Source: Candidatus Physcousia equi (GTDB lineage Bacteria > Bacteroidota > Bacteroidia > Bacteroidales > Bacteroidaceae). Taken from it: 32,096 bases of DNA. The position numbers and the translations under genes were made by a program. Shown in pieces: positions 16,399 to 23,388 of the stretch; position 1 is the first letter of the stretch; each line of letters starts with the position of its first letter. The stretch lies in NCBI GenBank assembly GCA_018065005.1, contig JAGHUD010000022.1, positions 1 to 32,096 on the forward strand. Direction: 5' to 3'. The notes below the pieces were generated by a model. The model did no database searches and was not told where the DNA came from. It saw nothing but the letters and a program-made list of their open reading frames with translations.

Positions 16399-17658
16399 TT
16401 ACTTCACTACGAACTTCTTGCCGTCCCTGATGTAAACGCCAGCCGGAAGGATGGTGGTGTCGGGATGCTGACGTCCGCTGAGGTCGAAGACACGTCCTTC
16501 GGCAGGCGCTGCAGCCCGCAAGTCGCGCATGCCCACGGTGGGGTTCTGCTCGCGTGTCTGATAGATGCGCACAAAGTCGAAGCGCGTCTCATAGGTGTGC
16601 CCTGCCACGGGATTGGCAGCCCAGCCGCCTGCCCCTACACTCTGGTTGAGGATGAGGTAGTAGTCCTTGTCGAAGGGCCAGAAGCCCTGCGCCAGTTGGT
16701 TGGCGTTGTAGCTCGCCTTCTTGTGCGTGCTGTAGGTCTTGCCGTCGATCGCCCAGGACATGCCGTCCTTGTCCCAGATGAAGGTGAAGACGTGGTAGAG
16801 TCCGTCGTAGTTGCAAGGCGTGTTCCTGGAATACTGCGATTCGCGCTGCGCATGAATGGTTCCGTAGGCAGTGTTGCCCGTGTTCACCATTTCCCAGATG
16901 TCGATTTCGCCATACTGTGGCCAACCGGCGCTTTGGTCGTCGGGAATCATCCAGATGGCGGGGAAGGAACCGGCGAAGGGATTGGTTTTGGCACGCACGT
17001 CTACACGTCCGTAGGTGAAGCTGAACTTCGTTCGCGTGTCCACGGCACCCGACATCCACTCGCGATAGTTGTAGGGCGAGATGGTGTTCTTGTTTGATTC
17101 CCAATCTTCCTCAGGGCAGGGAATGCAACGGGTCACGAGGTCACCGTCTTCGATGTAGACGACCTTGTCGGAGGTGGAGACAAAGCGGTTCCAGGTGGAG
17201 TTGTTGTTGTGGTCGGCACGCTTCCATCGGTCGCTGTTGGGCTGACTGTGGTCGTCGCCGTCAAACTCGTCGCCGAAGATGAGCTGATATTCATCGTCGG
17301 CATATTGCTCGTTCTTGCGCTTGAACTCACCCTTAATGTAGACCTCGCCACCTTGCATCGCCGAGGCTGGGATGGTGTAGACACCAGCTGTGGCGCCTTG
17401 CTGGATGGTGATGGGCTCGGAGGCTACGCCGTTGTTGTCGACCACCCACACGCTAACCTCAGTGGGACGAACGTATCCCTTGGGGATGGCAGACTTGATG
17501 GTGAGGTCGCCGGCGGGCACCAAGTCGGGCAGTCCGGTTTCGGTGCCGGCTCCCACGAAGTATCCGTATTCGGAGATGAAGTGAAGGCGGTGCTGGGCAG
17601 AAGCGCTCTGAAAGGAGAGCATCATGCTTGCAAGGAGGGGAAGTAGTTTCTTCTTCAT
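16399..17658 (-). CDS. Secreted GH16 endo-glycanase
   Basis: GH16 enzymes cleave internal beta-linkages in glucans, galactans or mucin O-glycans. Signal peptide about 1-21 (ending ASAQ). An N-terminal beta-domain (about 22-120) precedes the catalytic domain (about 123-375). The active-site motif is EIDIWE (251-256), with Glu251 as nucleophile and Glu256 as acid/base. The six-residue form is the beta-bulge type found in laminarinases, agarases, carrageenases and the mucin-active GH16_3 group. The tail ('VFDLSGRQ...LPAGVYIRDGKKFVVK') is the C-terminal sorting-type tail of Prevotella secreted proteins, suggesting type IX-like export. It lies 30 nt after the sulfatase stop, which points to a sulfated substrate. 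Exact substrate unknown. Confidence 0.93.
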   Translation of the reverse strand: MKKKLLPLLASMMLSFQSASAQHRLHFISEYGYFVGAGTETGLPDLVPAGDLTIKSAIPKGYVRPTEVSVWVVDNNGVASEPITIQQGATAGVYTIPASAMQGGEVYIKGEFKRKNEQYADDEYQLIFGDEFDGDDHSQPNSDRWKRADHNNNSTWNRFVSTSDKVVYIEDGDLVTRCIPCPEEDWESNKNTISPYNYREWMSGAVDTRTKFSFTYGRVDVRAKTNPFAGSFPAIWMIPDDQSAGWPQYGEIDIWEMVNTGNTAYGTIHAQRESQYSRNTPCNYDGLYHVFTFIWDKDGMSWAIDGKTYSTHKKASYNANQLAQGFWPFDKDYYLILNQSVGAGGWAANPVAGHTYETRFDFVRIYQTREQNPTVGMRDLRAAAPAEGRVFDLSGRQHPDTTILPAGVYIRDGKKFVVK

Positions 17659-17688
17659 TGTCGCTTGAAAGATTTATTTTCTGTGGTG

Positions 17689-19215
17689 TTACTTTTTGAG
17701 TGCATCGATCGTTTCCTGCATCTGCTTGACGATGTCGGGATATGCTTCTGCCTGGTTGTCTTGCTCGTAGGGATGAGCATCGAAGCGGTAGAGCTGCGGC
17801 TTGGACAGATAGCCACTCTCTATCTTTGGTCCGAAGTTGATCATCGGTCCGCCGTTGGAGGGCTCGATGTATTTCCATTCGGTGGTGCGGAGCACGAGGG
17901 TGTGGTTGGCAGCCATCTTGACGGCATAGGGGCGCGCCTCTTTCGACTTGCCTAGCCACGTCTGATGCATGTCCATGCTGTGGGGAGCGGCTCCTTCGGG
18001 AATGTCTGCTCCGGCAATGGCGGCAAGCGTGCGCACGGCGTCGACCTGACTGACAAGTGCCTTGCTCACGCCAGGCTTGACCTGTGCAGGCCAACTGACA
18101 ATGAAGGGCACGACGCTGCCAGCCTCAAAGGCGCTGTACTTGCCGCCGCGGAAGGGTCCGCCCGGACGGTGCTCGCCAGCGAGTTCCTCAGCTTGGTCGT
18201 CGTATCCGTCGTCGAGTACGGGTCCGTTGTCGCTGGTGATGATGATGAGTGTATTCTTGAGTTGTCCAAGACGTTCAAGCTCTTTGGTGACCGCTCCCAC
18301 CGTCTCGTCGAGCGAGAGTATGGCTTCGCCTCGCAAGCCCATGGGCGACTTGCCACGGAAGCGTTCGTGGGGCATGCGTGGCACATGGATGTCGTTGGTG
18401 CAGAGATACATGAAGAAGGGCTCGTCGGTTTGGTGCATGAACTGCAGGGCGTGGCTCGTGATGCTGTCTGCAATGTCTTCGTCGCGCCAGAGTGCTTTGC
18501 CTCCTCCCTTCATGAATCCGATGCGCGAGATGCCGTTGACGATGCTCATGTCGTGGCCGTGGCTGGGGCGCAGCTTGGTGAGGAGTTCAGGGTGGGAGGC
18601 TCCGGTGGGCTCCCCTTCGAAGTTCTTGCGATAGCTGACCTCGACGGGTGCCGAGGGGTCGTAGTTGGCGATGACGCCTTGCTCGATGAAGACGCAGGGC
18701 ACGCGGTCGGCGGTGGCAGCCATGATGTAGCTATAGTCGAAGCCGAGGCTGTCGAGCGAGACGTCGAGGCGCTTGTTCCAATCCTGCTCACCCGTGCGGC
18801 TGCCCAGTCCGAGGTGCCACTTGCCGAGGGCTGCGGTGCGATAGCCTGCTCGCTTCATGGCGTCTGCCAGGGTGAACTGTTGGGGCCAGATGATGGATGC
18901 TGCATTGCCTGCTGCCACATCGGTGCCGGGGTGGCAGAAGGGGTATTCGCCCGTGAGTATGCCATAGCGACTGGGGGTGCTGGTGCTGGCACATGCGTGC
19001 ATGTCGGTGAAGCGGATGCCTTGACGCGCAACGCGGTCGATGTTGGGCGTTTGAATGCGTTTGGCTCCGTAGCACGAGATGTCGCCGTAGCCGAGGTCGT
19101 CTGCCATGATCCAGATGATGTTGGGACGTGCGGGCTTGACGTCCTTGGGCTTGGCTGTGAGCACGCTGCATGCGGGAGGCGCTGCCAAAAGGGTGGTGAG
19201 GAGGATTGCTTTCAT
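17689..19215 (-). CDS. Secreted Ser-type sulfatase (arylsulfatase family S1)
   Basis: Removes sulfate esters from glycans. The start used is the Met whose first residues form a signal peptide (about 1-19); the upstream Met would add 21 poorly conserved residues. The product is about 508 residues. Metal-site 'MADDLGYGDISCYG' is at 38-51. The maturation motif is STPSR (79-83), followed by YGILTG. The residue converted to formylglycine is therefore Ser79, the serine type matured by the anaerobic radical-SAM enzyme anSME. Further family motifs are 'GKWHLG', 'YLCTNDIHVPRMP' and 'ITSDNGP'. It is the first gene of a probable sulfatase-GH16(-ridA) transcript with a promoter at 19343-19374. A CSV near the signal peptide end does not make a good lipobox. 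Confidence 0.95.
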   Translation of the reverse strand: MKAILLTTLLAAPPACSVLTAKPKDVKPARPNIIWIMADDLGYGDISCYGAKRIQTPNIDRVARQGIRFTDMHACASTSTPSRYGILTGEYPFCHPGTDVAAGNAASIIWPQQFTLADAMKRAGYRTAALGKWHLGLGSRTGEQDWNKRLDVSLDSLGFDYSYIMAATADRVPCVFIEQGVIANYDPSAPVEVSYRKNFEGEPTGASHPELLTKLRPSHGHDMSIVNGISRIGFMKGGGKALWRDEDIADSITSHALQFMHQTDEPFFMYLCTNDIHVPRMPHERFRGKSPMGLRGEAILSLDETVGAVTKELERLGQLKNTLIIITSDNGPVLDDGYDDQAEELAGEHRPGGPFRGGKYSAFEAGSVVPFIVSWPAQVKPGVSKALVSQVDAVRTLAAIAGADIPEGAAPHSMDMHQTWLGKSKEARPYAVKMAANHTLVLRTTEWKYIEPSNGGPMINFGPKIESGYLSKPQLYRFDAHPYEQDNQAEAYPDIVKQMQETIDALKK

Positions 19216-19342
19216 AGGGCGATTCAGGGGGGATTTTGTTGTGTTGCGATGGGTGCGTCGCTCCTTCGTCAGCAGCACAAATCTGCATCGAGATGGAGCA
19301 CGATGGTTAGCGTAAAAGGATTCTTGTCACTTTCTTACGGCA

Positions 19343-19374
19343 CAAAATTACGGTTTTCTTTTTATTTCTGCAAA
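19343..19374 (-). promoter_or_regulatory. Bacteroidetes-type promoter of the sulfatase-GH16 operon
   Basis: Read on the - strand: TTTG (19374-19371), 20 nt, then TAATTTTG (19350-19343). This matches the -33 TTTG / -7 TAnnTTTG consensus exactly, with the standard spacing. The start codon is about 128 nt downstream. Confidence 0.8.
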
Positions 19375-19463
19375 AAAGGTTAGCTTTTTTCGCAGCGTAG
19401 CAAGAGAAAACGTTGTCTGAGTCCCCCTCTTCCTTATTCGCTGCGCGCTCCCCCACTCTTTGG

Positions 19464-21854
19464 CTACTTTGCCATGCCTATCTTCTGAGGAGCGGTGGCT
19501 GCGGCTGTCTTGAGATAGAAGCGGAAGGGCGAGATGGTGCTGCCGTTGCTTGCCTTGACGAACTCCGTTCCTTCGCTGTTCAGCTTATAGCATGCTGCGT
19601 CCAGAGGGAGGTCGAGGAAGGAACCTTCGGCGGTGGGGATGGCGGTGGGGTTTGTGGGCGTTCCGGTCTGGCTCTTGGCGGTTTGGGTGCCTATACGGAT
19701 CTGCGCCATACTGATGTGCCATGTGTCGGCAAGGCTATGGACAACGATGGGCGTGCCCGCCGGGAGTGTGCCTTGTGTGAAGTCGCCTAACGTGATGCGC
19801 CCGTCTGCCCCATCCACTGTCTCAATGCCGGTGAAGGTGTAGAGTTTTGCACCGCTGCCGAATGCTTGTGCGATGTTGTCGAAGCTGAGGTCGAAGGGCA
19901 GGCATGCCGTTTTGAAGCCAGCGGTGCTCTTGCGCGAGTAGTCGACTTTGTTGGCGGTGAAGGGGGTCATCGGCTTGAAGTCTTTCTTGTCGGTGAGGAG
20001 GAGCTGCGCACAGGTGAAGCTGTTGTCGTTAGTCTTCACCACGACGTTGGCTGTCGTGCTGGGCGTGGTGGTGTAGAGCAGGATGTTGGTGCCAGCGAGT
20101 TGCTCCATCAGGAGGTTGATGTCGGCGCTGCTGATGGCAGCCTCGGTGAGGTTCAGGCTCGTCACGCTCTGCTCCTTGTCGGTGTACTCCTGCAGGATTG
20201 TCAAGAGAAGGGTGGCACTCAACTCTTCGTCGCTCTTGAAGCTGAGCACACCATCCTGGCAGTCTGCCTCGTAGCTCGGTGTTGCTTCATGTCCACCATC
20301 AAAGAGGAAGGAGACGGTGCCCATCGTCGTGTTCTCCGTGATGTCGCTCAACTGATGGGTGCTGTAATTGCTGCCGTTTTCGCTGTTGAACCACTTAGCG
20401 CTCGCTGCACTCCGCCACTGGTCGGGCACGAAGGTGGTGACGCCTTGCGTGCCGGGGAAGAAGTCTGCTTGGTTGTTGCTTGGATAGTAGCCAATGTTCT
20501 TGTCCTTGTCGGCTGGCACCCATGCGATGCGCTGTCGGTTGGGGTCATCGTTGGGTGCGTTCATGCTCCACACGCTCTCGTCATAGTCGATGTGCGTGAT
20601 GAAGAGTCCGTGTCCGGCACGGGCATTGTCAAAGTAGCGAAACCAGTCTTTCGACTGACGGTTCTCGATGAGGAAGTATTCGTCGCGATGGCTACTGTTG
20701 TATATGATGTAGGCTGCAGGGGTGGTGCCGAGATCGGGCATGTCGGTGATGGTGGCGGGCTCGCTGAGCTCGGTGGGTGTGAGCCAACCTGCCATCCAGC
20801 GCTCGTATGCCGTGTAGCCAACGGGCACTTCGCCGCGGCCCTCTGGTCCGCAATAGGAGCCACTGCACATGACGTCATAGGACTCCATGCCGAGTCCGCC
20901 GGAGTAGTCGATGTCGTAGGTGTCGGGATAGCCCAGACAGTGGCTGAACTCATGCACTGCCGTTCCCATGCCGCCAAGCGTTGTGCCATAAATGCCGTAG
21001 AGCTCGGCTGCGCAAGCGTAGGTGTTGACGAAGACATTGCCCACTCTCAGGGCACCGCGTGTGGCAGAATAGAGGTCCCACTCGTGGGGCCAGATGGTGT
21101 TGGGGTCGGCACCGCTGAAGTTCTCACCGTAGCCTGCATAGATGAGAAAGACTTGGTCGACCAAGAGATCGGAGTTCCAGTCGTAGGGACTGAAGTCTAC
21201 TCCCTGATTGTAGAGCTGCTGGCAAGCCTCCTTCACCATGGCGCCTACATTCTTGTCGTTGCCGTTTGGGTTGTTGCCGCCATAGTATGCCATGTCCAGA
21301 CTGAGTGTGATAGGTCCGTAGACATCAAACTGCAGTTCGAACTGCCCATAGCTTTGTGCTTTGAAATAGTCAGACACCGAACCGATGTGTCCCTTCTCTT
21401 TGTAACCCTCTTGGTTGAACATCGCATCGAAGGTCTCGCGTGTGTGGTTGTCATCAAACTTCTTGTCCTGGAAGTTGACCAGAATGACGATGCCTCGCTT
21501 CTTGCCCTTCATCGTCGTGAATGTGCCTACCTTGTTGGGGCCGCCTGTGTTGGCCATCTGAGAGCGTCCGAGTCGGCGTTGGTTGGACGCTGAACGACGC
21601 TGGCGCGCCTGCGACACCTGCTGCTCGACCTGACTGTCGTCAATGCGGACGAAGTCGCCGTCGGCAGCACGCTGCCAGCGTTCTCCGCTGTTGGTGTCGA
21701 CATAATAGTGGAGATACTCATCGCCTACGAGACGGAGCGTCAGCACCGTGCCGTCTTTCTGCGTGTGTGAGAAGGTGCCTCGCCATGCGGGCACAGCCCA
21801 TGCGCCCACTGCGGTGAGGAGCATGAAGGAGAGGAAAAGTATAGTTTTTTTCAT
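19464..21854 (-). CDS. Secreted M6-family (immune inhibitor A-like) zinc metalloprotease
   Basis: Secreted protease, 796 residues from the chosen start. The Met at 21854 begins a clean signal peptide (about 1-20, ending GAWA); upstream codons overlap the promoter. A basic, Gln/Arg-rich propeptide-like stretch (about 75-100) precedes the catalytic domain ('KKRGIVILVNFQDKKF' from ~118). The zinc motif is HEFSHCLGYPD (301-311), which fits HExxHxxGxxD, with a possible Met-turn at 'SYDVMCSG' (325-332). 'GYTAYERWMAGWLTP' is also typical of M6. The C-terminal ~250 residues are beta-rich and unassigned; there is no clear sorting tail. It stands alone, with its own promoter. Possible roles are host-protein or competitor-protein degradation. 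Confidence 0.92.
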   Translation of the reverse strand: MKKTILFLSFMLLTAVGAWAVPAWRGTFSHTQKDGTVLTLRLVGDEYLHYYVDTNSGERWQRAADGDFVRIDDSQVEQQVSQARQRRSASNQRRLGRSQMANTGGPNKVGTFTTMKGKKRGIVILVNFQDKKFDDNHTRETFDAMFNQEGYKEKGHIGSVSDYFKAQSYGQFELQFDVYGPITLSLDMAYYGGNNPNGNDKNVGAMVKEACQQLYNQGVDFSPYDWNSDLLVDQVFLIYAGYGENFSGADPNTIWPHEWDLYSATRGALRVGNVFVNTYACAAELYGIYGTTLGGMGTAVHEFSHCLGYPDTYDIDYSGGLGMESYDVMCSGSYCGPEGRGEVPVGYTAYERWMAGWLTPTELSEPATITDMPDLGTTPAAYIIYNSSHRDEYFLIENRQSKDWFRYFDNARAGHGLFITHIDYDESVWSMNAPNDDPNRQRIAWVPADKDKNIGYYPSNNQADFFPGTQGVTTFVPDQWRSAASAKWFNSENGSNYSTHQLSDITENTTMGTVSFLFDGGHEATPSYEADCQDGVLSFKSDEELSATLLLTILQEYTDKEQSVTSLNLTEAAISSADINLLMEQLAGTNILLYTTTPSTTANVVVKTNDNSFTCAQLLLTDKKDFKPMTPFTANKVDYSRKSTAGFKTACLPFDLSFDNIAQAFGSGAKLYTFTGIETVDGADGRITLGDFTQGTLPAGTPIVVHSLADTWHISMAQIRIGTQTAKSQTGTPTNPTAIPTAEGSFLDLPLDAACYKLNSEGTEFVKASNGSTISPFRFYLKTAAATAPQKIGMAK

Positions 21855-21863
21855 AGTTGGACG

Positions 21864-21895
21864 CAAAAATAGCGATTTTTTGACGAAACAGCAAA
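21864..21895 (-). promoter_or_regulatory. Promoter of the M6 protease, nearly leaderless
   Basis: On the - strand: TTTG (21895-21892), 20 nt, TATTTTTG (21871-21864), a full match to the Bacteroidetes consensus. The -7 box ends only 9 nt before the ATG at 21854, so the transcript would carry almost no 5' leader. Confidence 0.75.
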
Positions 21896-21974
21896 ACTTT
21901 GCCCCACATTTTTGTGCCAAGCCGTGCAAAAGCCACTCAGACTAGCAGAAACAAGCTGCCTCGGACCCGCAAAA

Positions 21975-22007
21975 AAGGGTGCGCCACGCCTTCCGTGGCA
22001 CACCCTT
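21975..22007 (-). terminator. Rho-independent terminator of the lipoprotein-ompA operon
   Basis: Arms 21975-21988 and 21994-22007 pair over 14 bp with one G-U/A-C type mismatch around a 5-nt loop. On the - strand the hairpin is followed directly by TTTTTT. It sits about 60 nt after the OmpA stop. Confidence 0.88.
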
Positions 22008-22065
22008 CGGGGAAAAAGATGTTTCTCAAGATGGACGTACATCTTTGCTACGTCCGTCTTGCGCC

Positions 22066-23364
22066 CTACTCCATGTTGTCGACCGAGATGACGGCGACAC
22101 GGTTGAGCTCAAAGATCTGGTAGAGGCTGTCCGTGGCTCCGCAGCCCATCGTTGTGATGCGCCCGCGCTCGATGCCAAAGTCCTTGACCAGCATGTCTGC
22201 CACGGCCTCTGCACGCTGCTGCGCCAGTGCGTTGTTGCGGCGGCGGCTGCCCTCGGTCGAGGCATAGCCCTTGATGGTGACGGTGGCTTGGGGATAGACG
22301 TTCATCACCTCAGCCAAGGCACTGAGCGTCCTTGCCTGCTCCTCAGAGATGCGGGCCTTGTTGAGCGTGAAGAACACACTGTTCTGCCCCATCTGAGCGC
22401 TGAGCGCTGCCTTGGCGGCTGTCAGTTGCTCCTCCAGCTCGGCAGCCTTGGCTCCCATCTCGCTGCGCAGCTTGGCTGCCTCGGCCAGGCTTGCCTTGTT
22501 GGCCTCCTGGAGTGCTGCCATCTCCTGCTTGAGGCGCTCGATGATGGCTCTTTCGTCGGTGTGCTGGCTGCTTGCGGGCTTTGCCATGCGCTTGTTGGGG
22601 AAGTTGTAGGCAATGGAGGCGTTGCCGCTCCAAAGCCACTTGGGGGTGAGTGCCTTGTCAAGAGGCAGGCTGCTGCATTCGCCCTTCAGGCCCACCGTCC
22701 AGCGCGGTGTGACGTCGCACTCGATGGCGAGACGCAGCGGCAGGTAGAGCGCATCGATGTCGGTGTTTGCCGATGTGGTGGCAATGAAGTCGTGGTTGTA
22801 GACATTGAAGTGACGGCCCGTCTTGGCCACGCCCTCCTGGTTGGTTGCCGTGGTGACCGTGTGGTGGTTCCATCCGTGGAGATAGCCTGCACCGAAGCCC
22901 GCCCAGAGGTTCCATCGCTGCGAGCGCCTGCTGAAGAGCTCCAGAAGGTTGAAGTCGGCATGGAGGTCGGCTCCGGCGAGGTGGACGTCGTTGCGGTCGA
23001 GGAGCACAAGCTCGTCCGTCGTCAGCACACCGTCGTGGCGGTTGCCAATCTGGAAGTTGGCGGTGATGGTCTGCGTATGGGTTTGGCTTGCATTTTCGGC
23101 CTTTATCTTCGTGTAGTTGAGTTGCAGTCCTACGCGCACCCAGGGTCTTATGTTATACTTCACTCCGACGTTCAGGTCCGGAGCGATGGCCTGACGGATG
23201 CCCGTCTCCGCTCTGCCCCTCAGCCCGTGGTAGCCCCTCGCGCCACCTGCACCATAGAGCGTCCACGTCTGCGTGCGCACCGTGTCGTTGTAGGTCTGGG
23301 CCTTGAGCGCAGCCGCTGGCATGGCAGCAAGAGCTACGGCCAAAAGTTTCTTGTTTATCTTCAT
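22066..23364 (-). CDS. OmpA-family outer-membrane protein
   Basis: Anchors the outer membrane to peptidoglycan. 432 residues: signal peptide about 1-22 (ending LKAQ); N-terminal beta-barrel-like region (about 25-265) with alternating strands; a coiled-coil linker (about 268-318, Ala/Glu/Lys-rich); and a C-terminal OmpA domain (about 320-432) with 'VFFTLNKARISEEQARTLSALAEVM', 'VTIKGYASTEGS' and 'NNALAQQRAEAVADMLV...GI', which carries the usual Asn and Arg contacts. The long linker would let the barrel reach the cell wall. It begins 24 nt after the stop of the coiled-coil lipoprotein gene, so the two are cotranscribed and may interact. The protein ends with a terminator just beyond it. Confidence 0.92.
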   Translation of the reverse strand: MKINKKLLAVALAAMPAAALKAQTYNDTVRTQTWTLYGAGGARGYHGLRGRAETGIRQAIAPDLNVGVKYNIRPWVRVGLQLNYTKIKAENASQTHTQTITANFQIGNRHDGVLTTDELVLLDRNDVHLAGADLHADFNLLELFSRRSQRWNLWAGFGAGYLHGWNHHTVTTATNQEGVAKTGRHFNVYNHDFIATTSANTDIDALYLPLRLAIECDVTPRWTVGLKGECSSLPLDKALTPKWLWSGNASIAYNFPNKRMAKPASSQHTDERAIIERLKQEMAALQEANKASLAEAAKLRSEMGAKAAELEEQLTAAKAALSAQMGQNSVFFTLNKARISEEQARTLSALAEVMNVYPQATVTIKGYASTEGSRRRNNALAQQRAEAVADMLVKDFGIERGRITTMGCGATDSLYQIFELNRVAVISVDNME

Positions 23365-23388
23365 AAGTTCAATGAGCGTCAGGGGTGA

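Noticed and set aside
17965..19383. 472-codon open frame on the + strand
   Set aside because: Antisense to the sulfatase gene, which has clear motifs; the translated frame shows no domain and is a G+C-driven shadow.
19866..21593. 575-codon open frame on the + strand
   Set aside because: Antisense to the M6 protease; Val/Gly/Asp-rich shadow without motifs.
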